Assembly (NCBI RefSeq): GCF_000015165.1
Contig: NC_009485.1
Span: 8,017,501-8,081,500 of the forward strand
Origin: Bradyrhizobium sp. BTAi1
GTDB taxonomy: Bacteria; Pseudomonadota; Alphaproteobacteria; Rhizobiales; Xanthobacteraceae
Length of the DNA stretch: 64,000 nucleotides
Reading direction: 5' to 3'
Under the pieces are notes generated by a model. The model was not told the origin of the DNA. It searched no databases and saw only the letters and a program-made list of their open reading frames with translations. Numbering within the stretch: position 1 is the first letter of the stretch; every line of letters starts with the position of its first letter. The translations under genes and the position numbers were made by a program. Positions 56,069-64,000 of this stretch are shown here, one piece after another.

Positions 56069-56105
56069 ATTCCTGGTTCAAGGCCTGAGGCCTTGAACCA
56101 GGAAT
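56069..56105. terminator. Perfect 37-base palindrome between convergent genes
   Basis: ATTCCTGGTTCAAGGCCT is followed after one base (G) by its exact complement reversed, AGGCCTTGAACCAGGAAT. As RNA it would form an 18-base-pair stem with almost no loop; without slippage the central loop would open to 3-5 bases. It sits between the convergent LLM and CheY-like genes, where a two-way terminator is useful, though T runs are lacking. Confidence 0.6.
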
Positions 56106-56149
56106 GACGGTGTGGAGCGAGCAGAGAGCGCCGCGAGCTGCGGCTACTC

Positions 56150-56560
56150 TCACCTCACCGCCGCGACCAGCTTCTCGCAATCGGCGATGGTCGCGATCTG
56201 TTTCAGCGTCTCGCGCAGCGCCGGCAGGTCGACCGGCTTCTGGAATTGCGGGTAGACGACCAGCCCGAGCACGGTCGCAAGCCGCACATGCTCCTCACGC
56301 GTGCCGTCCTCGGCGCCGCTGATGAAGATCACCGGGGTGCGCGATTTCAGCTCGTTGAGCAGCAGCAGGATGTCGGCGCCGCAGCGATCGCCCAGCGACA
56401 GATCCAGGGTGATGCAGTCGAACGTCCGGCTGCGCAGCAATTCGGCGGCGGCGTCGACCGAGGTGACACACGTCGCCTCGTAGCCGCATTGGACAGCGAT
56501 CTTGCGAAGGATCGAGAGATGAACTTCGGCATCCTCGATCACCAGCAACTGATTGCTCAT
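56150..56560 (-). CDS. CheY-like single-domain response regulator
   Basis: 136 residues, receiver domain only. The acid pocket is Glu9-Asp10, the phospho-acceptor is Asp53 in CITLDLSLGDR, the switch Ser is Ser81 in FISGAED and the conserved Lys is Lys108 in QKPVD. No output domain, so it acts by protein contact or as a phosphate sink. No histidine kinase is adjacent on this strand; the HWE-type kinase 3 kb away is a candidate partner, unproven. Confidence 0.9.
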   Translation of the reverse strand: MSNQLLVIEDAEVHLSILRKIAVQCGYEATCVTSVDAAAELLRSRTFDCITLDLSLGDRCGADILLLLNELKSRTPVIFISGAEDGTREEHVRLATVLGLVVYPQFQKPVDLPALRETLKQIATIADCEKLVAAVR

Positions 56561-56798
56561 GCTCTTGCCCTCGTTGCCTGTTGGCCAGACGTCCCGGTCT
56601 GGCCGTGCTAGATGACAGCGATGGCTGCGAGGTAAAGATTCCGGTCCGTAGATTTACGGAGCGAGTCGGCACGACGAGGTCGGCTTCGCCCGATGCGCCC
56701 ACCCGACGGGCATGATCAATGTGGACTCGCGGCAACATGGCGAGCTTTTTGGCCAACCGCCCGATGAGCGATTGCGGCGTTGACGACAACCATCGGCG

Positions 56799-57056
56799 GT
56801 GACGGCGATCGTCTTGAAGGGACGTCGCGGGCTGGGGCAGTCCGGCGTGGCGTGGCAGCCCGTCGGGCTGAACGCCAGTTGCACCGTCATTCCCGGCAAC
56901 CCGTTCTGCTTCGGCAATCCGCACAACGACAGCTGCGCCTCCACCCGGGTCGGCTGGACCACCGGCGGCGCTGGAGTCGGCTTCGACGACCGCTTCACCA
57001 CGCATGTCACGACGCGAACGCATACCACAACGGTCGGCCTCGCCGACAAGTTCTGA
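56799..57056 (+). pseudogene. Possible remnant of an outer-membrane beta-barrel protein
   Basis: 85-codon frame whose later part reads STRVGWTTGGAGVGF and ends TTTVGLADKF. The RVGWT-x-G-x-G motif and a terminal Phe recall rhizobial Omp25/opacity-type barrels, where RVGWTxGxGVE and a final strand ending in KF occur, but the segment between is missing and the first ~30 codons look random. Low certainty; it may be chance. Confidence 0.25.
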
Positions 57057-57211
57057 GACGCAGGCGGCCCTGAGGCGAGCTGCAATGAGCAAGCCGGCGG
57101 ACATCGGGGCGATCGGACGGACGAGCATTTCCTTAACCGGGTCCTGCTAGACTGACGGCCACTTGAGCAGGGCCTGCAGGGGACCGCTCGCGCGTATGGA
57201 TGCGTCAGGCG

Positions 57212-57239
57212 GCCCGCCGTTTCGACCCGGCGGGCTTTT
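57212..57239 (+). terminator. Intrinsic-terminator-like hairpin before the 52-residue gene
   Basis: GCCCGCCG-tttcgacc-CGGCGGGC followed by TTTT. It ends 18 bases before the ATG at 57258, so it overlaps the leader of that gene rather than the end of one. Confidence 0.6.
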
Positions 57240-57257
57240 CCGTGGGAAAGGTCGCCA

Positions 57258-57416
57258 ATGTCACTCTCCTCAGCCAAGAACTACGCGCTGCGCGCCGAAC
57301 GGTCGCAGGATCCCAAGGAGGCCGCCGACCTCCTGGCAAAGGCAATCCTGGAGCTGGCGGCCTCGATCGAAGCGACCGATGCCAAGGTGAAAAAGATCAA
57401 CAAGTCGGCCGGCTGA
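57258..57416 (+). CDS. Small conserved-type protein (52 residues)
   Basis: MSLSSAKNYALRAERSQDPK starts a 52-residue, mostly helical protein that includes DPKEAADLLAKAILELAASI and ends KKINKSAG. GGAAAGG lies 7 bases before the ATG. The frame has codon use and an amphipathic helix pattern like a real gene, and I recall similar short proteins in Bradyrhizobium. The gene is too short to show in standard long-frame scans. Function unknown. Confidence 0.72.
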   Translation: MSLSSAKNYALRAERSQDPKEAADLLAKAILELAASIEATDAKVKKINKSAG

Positions 57417-57843
57417 TGGTCCTGGCGTCCGCGTCGGAAGGTCTGGCGGGCCGAGGCGGCGGCGAGGCCTCCCCGCTTCGACGATGATCCCCTGATCCTG
57501 CTGCGATCGGTCGCCGATATCGCCGCGTCGCTTATAAGCGACGACAGCAGGACGCCATGGGTGCGGTCAGCGCCCGGCATTGCCCGTGCCCTCGGTCTGA
57601 AGGAGGGCGGAATATTCCATCTCTCGTCCATCTCTCGGGCGCAAGGGCGCGCGGCGAGACTGCGGTCGTTCGCAATGCAGCACAACGAGCCGATCATGAG
57701 ACACCGGAGCGTATTGCATCGCGGCTGCAACCGCCTATCAATGATGGTCAGGGAGTCCGGCCATGCGAGGCTGACCAAGACGAAGTCAGACCCGAGACGC
57801 CAAACGGCAGACGGCCGGCCAGCAGACGAGAGGAAACCCCGGG
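57417..57843. other. Intergenic region upstream of the P450 gene
   Basis: 427 bases. A perfect 16-base palindrome is at 57527-57542 and AGAGGA (the P450 ribosome binding site) lies just before 57844. The open frames here do not show a recognisable protein. Confidence 0.45.
57527..57542. promoter_or_regulatory. 16-base perfect palindrome, possible operator
   Basis: GTCGCTTA-TAAGCGAC is a perfect dyad with an AT-rich centre, 302 bases upstream of the P450 start and 111 bases after the 52-residue gene. Its size suits a dimeric repressor; no regulator gene lies beside it. Confidence 0.35.
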
Positions 57844-59220
57844 ATGTCGATGCAGCATGTGGTCTCTGATCCGATCAGGCTGACCGCGCCACGGCGCAAC
57901 TCACTGACCCATATCCCCGGCGACGAAGGCTGGCCGATCATCGGCAAGACCTTCGAGGTGCTCGCCGACCCGAAGGGCCATGTCGAGCGCAATGCCCGGA
58001 AGTACGGCCCGGTCTATCGCAGCCATATGTTCGGCGAGGTGAACGTGGTGCTGCTCGGGCCGGAAGCCAACGAGTTGGTGCTGTTCGACCAGGCCAAGCT
58101 GTTCTCGTCGGCCCATGGCTGGGGCCACATCCTCAATTTGCTGTTCCCGCGCGGGCTGATGCTGCTCGATTTCGAAGAGCACCGCATGCATCGCAAGGCC
58201 CTGTCGGTCGCATTCAAAGCCGGGCCGATGAAATCCTATCTCACCGGTCTCGATCGCGGTATCGCAGCGCGCATCGCGCAGTGGAAACAAACTCCCGGCG
58301 AGATGCTGTTCTATCCGGCGATCAAGCAGCTCACGCTCGACCTCGCCGCGACATCGTTCCTGGGGACCGAGATCGGACCCGAGGTCGATGCCATCAACCG
58401 CGCTTTCGTCGACATGGTCGCAGCGTCCGTGGCCCCGATCCGCAAGCCGCTGCCGGGCACGCAGATGGCCCGCGGCGTCAAGGGCCGCCAGCGCATCGTC
58501 GCCTATTTCTCGGAGCAGATTCCGCTGCGCCGCGCGAAAGGCGACGGCGACGACCTGTTCTCGCATCTCTGCCGGGCCACCGACGACCACGGCGCGCTGC
58601 TGTCGACCCAGGACATCGTCGATCATATGAGCTTCCTCATGATGGCGGCGCATGACACGCTCACCTCGTCGATTACGTCGTTCATTGCGCAGCTTGCCGC
58701 CCATCCGGAATGGCAGCAGAAGCTGCGCGACGAGGTCGCGAGCCTTGGCCTCGTGGCCGGCGCCCCGATGGCCTCGGAGCATCTGGAGAAGATGAAGCTG
58801 ACCGAGATGGCGTTCCAGGAAACGCTGCGGCTGATGCCGCCGGTGCCGTCGCTGCCGCGCCGGCCGATCCGGGACTTCACGTTCAAGGGCTATGCGATTC
58901 CGGCCGGGACCGGCGTCGGCGTCAATCCGATGTTCACACACCATATGCCGGAGATCTGGCCCGAGCCCGAGCGCTTCGACCCGCTGCGCTTCACCGACGA
59001 GGCGCAGCGCGGGCGGCACCGCTTTGCCTGGGTCCCGTTCGGCGGCGGCGCGCATATGTGCCTCGGCCTGCACTTCGCCTACATGCAGGTGAAGTGCTTT
59101 GCGCGGCACTTCCTGTCGAACATCGAGGTGTCATTTGCGCCCGGCTATCGGCCCAATTGGCAGGTGTGGCCGATCCCCAAGCCGCGCGACGGATTGCGGG
59201 TGATGCTGAAAGCGGTGTGA
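57844..59220 (+). CDS. Cytochrome P450 monooxygenase
   Basis: 458-residue soluble P450. The heme-ligand Cys406 lies in FGGGAHMCLGLHFA; Glu326 and Arg329 form the ExxR pair in QETLRLMPP; the I-helix oxygen-activation motif is AAHDT with Thr272 (A268-A269-H270-D271-T272). N-terminal sequence starts with GWPIIGKTFEVLADPKG and has no membrane anchor. It would hydroxylate a hydrophobic substrate using a ferredoxin and reductase, which are not adjacent. AGAGGA precedes the ATG. The I-helix His before Asp is typical of the CYP51/CYP120-like side of the family. Confidence 0.94.
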   Translation: MSMQHVVSDPIRLTAPRRNSLTHIPGDEGWPIIGKTFEVLADPKGHVERNARKYGPVYRSHMFGEVNVVLLGPEANELVLFDQAKLFSSAHGWGHILNLLFPRGLMLLDFEEHRMHRKALSVAFKAGPMKSYLTGLDRGIAARIAQWKQTPGEMLFYPAIKQLTLDLAATSFLGTEIGPEVDAINRAFVDMVAASVAPIRKPLPGTQMARGVKGRQRIVAYFSEQIPLRRAKGDGDDLFSHLCRATDDHGALLSTQDIVDHMSFLMMAAHDTLTSSITSFIAQLAAHPEWQQKLRDEVASLGLVAGAPMASEHLEKMKLTEMAFQETLRLMPPVPSLPRRPIRDFTFKGYAIPAGTGVGVNPMFTHHMPEIWPEPERFDPLRFTDEAQRGRHRFAWVPFGGGAHMCLGLHFAYMQVKCFARHFLSNIEVSFAPGYRPNWQVWPIPKPRDGLRVMLKAV

Positions 59221-59460
59221 TTGCGGCATCGTCACCAGCAGCGCGGCGTGCGACGGCGAGACCCGGATCGCGTCGCGCGCTGTGACCGTCACATATGAGC
59301 CGGTTGATCGCGGACGCGCATCAGCGCAGCGGAGGTTCCGCAGACGGAACCATCCGTGGCGCGCAGCAATGCCATGAAAATCGCGCGGTCTGCACCGATT
59401 GGACGAATTACCGCCATCGCGGCCATAATTTGGTTGCGCGATTGAGGCTCATGCAGCTTC

Positions 59461-60423
59461 ATGAACCGACTCATCTCGGACATCGGCCGGATCTGGCGCG
59501 GCGAGTTGCAGCCCTCGCTCGCCTGGAGCAGCGCATTTGCAGCGATGTGCCTGGCGATGGCCACCATGGTCCGCTTCGGCATGGCGCATCTGCGGCCCGA
59601 CGTGTTCTTCACACCCTATATTCCGGCCGTGTTCTTTGCGACCGCCATGGGCGGATCCGCCGTCGGGCTGGTCACTGCGATCATCGGCGCGGCGCTCGGG
59701 CTGCTGCTCGAATTCGGCAGCGCGACTGTGGACGTCGCGCGGGTGGCGCTGATGACGATGTATCTCACCGTCGCGGCGCTGGTGATCTGGGGCGTCAACC
59801 ATTACCGCGACCTCGCCGCCAAGCAGCGCGAGATCGCGAAGCGGCTGACCGACGAGGAGCAATATCGCAAGCTGCTGGTCGACGAGCTGCATCATCGGCT
59901 GAAGAACAAGACATCCACCATTCACGCGGTTCTGCATCAGGTCCTGCACGATCAGCCGCAGGTGTGGAGCAGCATCGACAAGCGCATCCGCGCACTCGCC
60001 GGCGCCGACGACCTGATCGCACGGGTCGACGCGCAGGGCTGCGATCTCAAGGATCTCTTGATGTCGGAGCTCGGACCCTATGGCCATGTCCGCTTCGAGC
60101 TCAATGGCGATCCGCTGTTCCTTCCCGCCAAGCTCGCGGTCAGCCTGGCGCTGATCTTCCACGAGCTCGCCACCAACGCCGCCAAATATGGCGCTTTCGC
60201 CTCGCCGCGCGGCTTCCTGCAGGTGTCCTGGACGCTGCACGAGGACCGCCTCAGATTGAGCTGGGACGAAACCGAGGGACCTCCGATTGATCAGGTCGGC
60301 AAACCGGGTTTCGGGACCAAGCTGCTCAAGGCGGCGCTGTCGCCGTTCGAAGGCAAGACAGAAACCACATTCTTGAAGACCGGGATTCACTGCACCATGC
60401 AGTTCAGAGTGCCGCCGAGCTGA
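59461..60423 (+). CDS. Sensor histidine kinase, HWE/HisKA_2 type
   Basis: 320 residues. Three or four N-terminal hydrophobic helices (residues ~20-115; DUF4118-like) are followed by the kinase. The phospho-acceptor is probably His144 in DELHHRLKNK, the HisKA_2/HWE pattern, and FHELATNAAKYGAF is the N-box. The ATP-lid region ends LSWDETEGPP, near the Trp-x-Glu position that gives the HWE name. Partner regulators of this class are often CheY-like, such as the one at 56.2 kb, but no operon link is seen. Confidence 0.88.
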   Translation: MNRLISDIGRIWRGELQPSLAWSSAFAAMCLAMATMVRFGMAHLRPDVFFTPYIPAVFFATAMGGSAVGLVTAIIGAALGLLLEFGSATVDVARVALMTMYLTVAALVIWGVNHYRDLAAKQREIAKRLTDEEQYRKLLVDELHHRLKNKTSTIHAVLHQVLHDQPQVWSSIDKRIRALAGADDLIARVDAQGCDLKDLLMSELGPYGHVRFELNGDPLFLPAKLAVSLALIFHELATNAAKYGAFASPRGFLQVSWTLHEDRLRLSWDETEGPPIDQVGKPGFGTKLLKAALSPFEGKTETTFLKTGIHCTMQFRVPPS

Positions 60424-60608
60424 CGACAGACGCCGCTGCGGCATTCGACTTTCGCAGCAGGACGATCGCGTCCTTCTCCCCGACGATTTACCCGCCGTTA
60501 ATGACGCCTCGGCAGGGTTTCGCATCATTTCCGATGCTTGCCCGCAGAGTTCCGTGTTTCTACGTACCGCTTAACTAAAATGAAGCGGGAACTTTGCACA
60601 ATCGGCGC

Positions 60609-62387
60609 ATGTACAGCAGCGACCGATTCAATTTTTCAGCCGAGGCGCGCGAAGGCCTCGGGGAGACCGAGGCCGAGCTGCGCTTTCTCCGCAGCATCGT
60701 CAGCCAGCTGCCCTCCGGCATCACGGTCCAGGACGAGCACGGTCGCTTTCTGCTCGTCAACGATACCGCGGCCATCCAGCTCGGCGCCGCCGCCAATAGT
60801 GCCGATGGAATCGCCGCGCCGCATCTCGATGTCAGGCGCGCGACCTGCCGCGAGCTGCTCGGACGCGGCCGGGTTGTGATCGCCGAGGAAAAAGTGACGA
60901 GCGAACGTGGTCCGCAGACGCTGCTGACCGCGCACCGTCCGGTCCAGATCGGTGAGCAACGGTTGCTGCTCTCGAGCTCGGCCGACATCACGGAGCAGAA
61001 GGAGTTCGAGGACCAGCTGTTCCGCGCCGCCTATTACGATGAGCTGACCGGCCTGCCGATGCGCCGCGTCGTCGAGCATCGCGCCGACACTCTGGTCCGG
61101 CGCGGCCGCGTCGATGGCCGTTTCGCACTCGCCTTCCTGGATCTCGACAATTTCAAGTACATCAACGACTATTATGGCCACGCCACCGGCGATGCCCTGC
61201 TGGTCGAGCTTGCCAAGCGCATCAGCCGGGATCTGCGCGAGTCAGACCTGCTGTCCCGCATCAGCGGCGACGAGTTTCTGCTCCTGCTGCATCCGATCGA
61301 GCGTACCGAAGAGGTTGCGGAGTTCCTTCAAGGCATGCTTGACCGCCTGAACGCGCCGTTCTTCATCGACGGCGCCGAGGTGTTTGCCTCCGCCTCGGTC
61401 GGCGTGAGCCTGTTTCCCGAGCACGGCGCGAGCTACGACGTGCTGCGCCAGAATGCCGATCTCGCGATGTATCGCGTCAAGAACAGCGACAAGGGGACGC
61501 TGGCTTTTTTCTCCAGCGCGATGGAGCATGAGGCGCTGGCGCGCATGAAGGTCGAGCAGTCGCTGCGGCTCGCCATTCTCGAAAAGCGCTTCTGCTGTGC
61601 GTTCCAGGCCAAGGTCGACATCCGCACCGAGGAGATCAAGGGCATCGAGGCGCTGGTCCGGCTGCGCGACAATGAGGGCGTGATCCAGGCGCCCGGCGCC
61701 TTCATCAATCTCGCGGTCGAACTCGGGCTGATCGATGAGCTCACCCATCTGGTGCTCGACGAAATCGTCAAATCGATCGACCTGATCAACGAGACCTTCG
61801 GCCACGAAACGACGATCAGCATCAACGTCGCCGCCAAGCAGGCCGCGAACCCGGACTTCATGCGCCCGTTCGCGCGGGCGCTCGAATCGACGGGGTTTCC
61901 GAAGCGGTTCATGGTCGAGGTCACCGAGGACGCGTTCGTGACGCGCAGCCACTTTCAGGACGAGATCGTGCCGCTGCTCCGCGGCATCGGCGTCGGCATC
62001 TCGATCGACGATTTCGGCATCGGCTATTCGTCGCTGTCGGCATTGGCCGACATCACCGCGGACGAGATCAAGATCGATCGTTCCTTCATCACCGACATCC
62101 ATAAGCGGCCGCGCAGCCAGGGCATCCTGCGCGCGATCGAGTCGCTGAGCGAGGCGCTCGGCATGACCGTGATTGCCGAAGGCATCGAATCCTTCGAGGA
62201 GCTGGCCTATCTGCAGGCCGCGACCAAGATTCGCTACGCGCAAGGCTACTACTTCTCGCGTCCGATCTTCCTGGAGGAGCTGAAGCCGGCGATCCCGCTT
62301 GCAAGCGAAGCGCGTATGAGCCTCGCCAGTCGCCCTGTGCAGGAAAATCGGCAGGCCTATGCCCGCAGCGGCCGCTATCGGCGCTGA
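60609..62387 (+). CDS. PAS-GGDEF-EAL cyclic-di-GMP signalling protein
   Basis: 592-residue cytoplasmic protein. A PAS domain (about 18-140) precedes a GGDEF domain whose active-site motif reads SGDEF (219-223; first Gly replaced by Ser) with an I-site RESD (210-213). The EAL domain has Glu347 in IEALVR, DDFGIGYSSL and EIKIDRSF. The Asp-Glu of SGDEF is kept, so cyclase activity remains possible but is less sure than in the paralogue at 36-38 kb. Start at ATG 60609, not TTG 60594. Confidence 0.92.
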   Translation: MYSSDRFNFSAEAREGLGETEAELRFLRSIVSQLPSGITVQDEHGRFLLVNDTAAIQLGAAANSADGIAAPHLDVRRATCRELLGRGRVVIAEEKVTSERGPQTLLTAHRPVQIGEQRLLLSSSADITEQKEFEDQLFRAAYYDELTGLPMRRVVEHRADTLVRRGRVDGRFALAFLDLDNFKYINDYYGHATGDALLVELAKRISRDLRESDLLSRISGDEFLLLLHPIERTEEVAEFLQGMLDRLNAPFFIDGAEVFASASVGVSLFPEHGASYDVLRQNADLAMYRVKNSDKGTLAFFSSAMEHEALARMKVEQSLRLAILEKRFCCAFQAKVDIRTEEIKGIEALVRLRDNEGVIQAPGAFINLAVELGLIDELTHLVLDEIVKSIDLINETFGHETTISINVAAKQAANPDFMRPFARALESTGFPKRFMVEVTEDAFVTRSHFQDEIVPLLRGIGVGISIDDFGIGYSSLSALADITADEIKIDRSFITDIHKRPRSQGILRAIESLSEALGMTVIAEGIESFEELAYLQAATKIRYAQGYYFSRPIFLEELKPAIPLASEARMSLASRPVQENRQAYARSGRYRR

Positions 62388-62530
62388 TCGCGCTGGCGCG
62401 GGAGAGGCAGCAAGCCTATCAGCACAAAGTATGAGCCCTCCCGCACTGCCGATGAAAGCGCCTTGACCCGCCCCGAGGCTGCACACTATCAGTTGCAGAC
62501 AACAGCCGCCGGTAGCTGGGAGGAAGGCTC

Positions 62531-63724
62531 GTGGGAACGTCACATATTTTCAAAGGTATTGCTTTATCATTGGCTGCAGCCGTGCTGGCCACCGCCGCAC
62601 AGGCCGACGATCTGAAAATCGCTCTCATCTATGGCAAGACCGGGCCGCTCGAGGCCTACGCCAAGCAGACCGAAACCGGCCTGCGTCTCGGCTTCGAATA
62701 CGCCACCAAAGGCACCAACATGATCGACGGTCGCAAGATCGTCATCATCACCAAGGACGATCAGGGCAAGCCCGACCTGTCGAAAGCCGCGCTTTCAGAG
62801 GCCTATCAGGATGACGGCGCCGACATCGCCATCGGCACCACGTCTTCGGCCGCGGCGCTCGCCGACCTGCCGGTCGCCGAGGAGAACAAGAAGATCCTGA
62901 TCGTCGAGCCGGCCGTGGCGGACCAGATCACTGGCGAGAAGTGGAACCGCTACATCTTCCGCACCGGCCGCAACTCGTCGCAGGACGCGATCTCCAACGC
63001 GGTGGCGATCGGCAAGCCCGGCGTCACCGTCGCCACGCTGGCGCAGGATTACGCGTTCGGCCGCGACGGCGTCGCCGCCTTCAAGGAGGCGCTGGCCAAG
63101 ACCGGCGCGACCCTGGCAGCCGAGGAATACGTCCCGACCAACACCACCGACTTCACTGCCGTCGCGCAGCGCTTGTTCGACGTGCTGAAGGACAAGCCGG
63201 GGCGGAAGTTCATCTGGGTGCTCTGGGCCGGCGGCGGCAACCCGCCAGGCAAGCTGCAGGACATGGACCCGAAGCGCTACGGCATCGAGATTTCCACCGG
63301 AGGCAATATCCTCGCCGCGCTCGCCGCCTATAAGCAGCTGCCGGGCATGGAAGGCGCCACCTATTACTACTATGACATTCCCAAGAATCCGGTGAACGAC
63401 TGGCTGCTCGCCGAACACCAGAAGCGCTTCAGCTCGCCCCCCGACCTGTTCACGGCCGGCGGCTTCTCAGCCGCGATGGCGGTTGTCGCCGCGGTCACCA
63501 AGGCGAAGTCGACCGATACCGAGAAGCTGATCGCGGCGATGGAGGGCATGGAGTTCGACACGCCCAAGGGCAAGATGATCTTCCGGAAGGAAGATCACCA
63601 GGCGCTGCAAAGCATGTATCACTTCCGTGTCAAGGTCGATCCGAACCTCGCCTGGGCCGTGAACGAACCGGTACGCGAGATCAAGATCGAGGACATGGAT
63701 ATCCCGATCCGCAACAAGCGCTGA
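62531..63724 (+). CDS. ABC transporter substrate-binding protein, Liv type
   Basis: 397-residue periplasmic receptor with a GTG start at 62531, preceded by GGGAGGAAGG. The signal peptide ends AAQA-D. The mature part begins DDLKIALIYGKTGPLEAYAK and has the Peripla_BP_6 layout (DDGADIAIGTTSSAAALA). It is followed after 65 bases by the ATPase gene of the same importer, the start of which is the last feature here. It differs clearly from the two paralogues at 30-32 kb. Substrate unknown. Confidence 0.9.
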   Translation: MGTSHIFKGIALSLAAAVLATAAQADDLKIALIYGKTGPLEAYAKQTETGLRLGFEYATKGTNMIDGRKIVIITKDDQGKPDLSKAALSEAYQDDGADIAIGTTSSAAALADLPVAEENKKILIVEPAVADQITGEKWNRYIFRTGRNSSQDAISNAVAIGKPGVTVATLAQDYAFGRDGVAAFKEALAKTGATLAAEEYVPTNTTDFTAVAQRLFDVLKDKPGRKFIWVLWAGGGNPPGKLQDMDPKRYGIEISTGGNILAALAAYKQLPGMEGATYYYYDIPKNPVNDWLLAEHQKRFSSPPDLFTAGGFSAAMAVVAAVTKAKSTDTEKLIAAMEGMEFDTPKGKMIFRKEDHQALQSMYHFRVKVDPNLAWAVNEPVREIKIEDMDIPIRNKR

Positions 63725-63737
63725 GTAAATGACATCC

Positions 63738-63759
63738 GTGCCCGGCCCGCGCCGGGCAC
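63738..63759 (+). terminator. Hairpin between binding protein and LivG genes
   Basis: GTGCCCGGC-ccgc-GCCGGGCAC, a perfect 9-base-pair stem. It may protect the upstream mRNA and lower expression of the ATPase relative to the receptor. Confidence 0.5.
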
Positions 63760-63789
63760 CTTCACTTTGGAAGTCATACGGCTGACGAC

Positions 63790-64000
63790 ATGGCCCTCAC
63801 CCTCGAAACCCGCGATCTGACCATCCGCTTCGGCGGCCATGTCGCGGTCAACAACGTCAGCTGCAGCTTCCGCCCCGGCGAGCTGACGGCGATCGTCGGC
63901 CCGAACGGCGCCGGCAAGACCACCTATTTCAACCTAATATCCGGCCAGTTGCGGGCCTCAGCCGGCTCCATCCTGTTCGATGGCCGCGATATCACCCAAC
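63790..64000 (+). CDS. livG: ABC transporter ATP-binding protein, LivG type, 3'-truncated by window end
   Basis: 70 residues are visible: MALTLETRDLTIRFGGHVAV leads to Walker A GPNGAGKT at residues 37-44 and LISGQLRASAGSILFDGRDI. This is the beginning of a branched-chain-type importer ATPase, paired with the binding protein upstream. The rest lies outside the window. The ribosome binding site is weak. Confidence 0.88.
   Translation, partial: MALTLETRDLTIRFGGHVAVNNVSCSFRPGELTAIVGPNGAGKTTYFNLISGQLRASAGSILFDGRDITQ

Larger units (their letters stand above)
56561..57257. other. Gene-poor region with an outer-membrane-protein-like remnant
   Basis: 697 bases upstream of the 52-residue gene. It contains a short open frame at 56799-57056 described separately and a terminator-like hairpin at 57212-57239. 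The rest carries no gene that I can support. Confidence 0.5.

Noticed and set aside
57281..57843. Several short frames on both strands between the 52-residue gene and the P450 gene
   Set aside because: No conserved motif or ribosome binding site; none reads as a known protein, though a decayed gene cannot be excluded.
61242..62543. 433-codon minus-strand frame opposite the PAS-GGDEF-EAL gene
   Set aside because: Shadow of a gene with intact EAL and near-intact GGDEF motifs.

Overview
The window looks like a chromosomal segment of a Bradyrhizobium-type alphaproteobacterium (Nitrobacteraceae). This is inferred from the high G+C, many NitT/TauT- and Liv-type ABC transporter genes, a RegSR-type redox two-component pair, an HWE-type histidine kinase, MmcB, DUF1330, DUF1488 and DUF1304 proteins, intracellular PHB depolymerase, and palindromic repeats between genes. 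No species can be assigned from sequence alone. I saw no rRNA, tRNA, CRISPR array, insertion sequence or prophage.

Layout. 1-1.5 kb: 3' part of a Na+/H+ antiporter gene. 1.9-8.6 kb: a compact catabolic island with an IclR regulator, a cytoplasmic gamma-glutamyltransferase-family Ntn hydrolase, a complete NitT/TauT-type ABC importer and a class III aminotransferase, all on one strand with overlaps or short gaps. 8.6-15.8 kb: a GNAT acetyltransferase, ispG, a DMT exporter, a Zur-like Fur protein, and a divergent MarR-EmrA-EmrB efflux operon with a palindromic operator candidate. 16.1-18.3 kb: an intradiol ring-cleavage dioxygenase and a PcaF-like thiolase (aromatic catabolism). 18.8-29.3 kb: mutS, a membrane protein, OsmC, a second NitT/TauT (sulfonate-like) importer, glnD and a DUF1304 protein. 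29.6-32.4 kb: two closely related Liv-type binding proteins with no transporter beside them, the first followed by a strong terminator.

33-44 kb: a DUF1330 protein diverging from a class A penicillin-binding protein, with a CtrA-like half-site array between them. Then a PAS-GAF-GGDEF-EAL protein, a YgjP-type metalloprotease, phaZ, an ABC-2 exporter and the RegS/RegR pair. 45-48.4 kb: a LysR regulator diverging from a deacylase and a PLP ammonia-lyase that resemble two steps of ectoine/hydroxyectoine breakdown without the rest of that pathway. 48.5-52.5 kb: small conserved proteins, MmcB and an MBL hydrolase. 52.6-64 kb: a PHB-depolymerase-like esterase with a long Ala/Pro/Lys tail, a luciferase-like flavin monooxygenase, a CheY-like receiver, a 52-residue protein, a cytochrome P450, an HWE-type kinase, a PAS-GGDEF-EAL protein, and the start of a Liv-type importer (binding protein, then LivG cut by the window end).

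The parts most worth following up are the IclR/GGT-family/ABC/aminotransferase island (an uptake-hydrolysis-deamination route of unknown substrate), the LysR/deacylase/ammonia-lyase trio, the CtrA-like array upstream of the PBP gene, and the terminator-like leader upstream of the esterase. Domain and motif positions come from reading the translations; all family names are by recognition, not database search.
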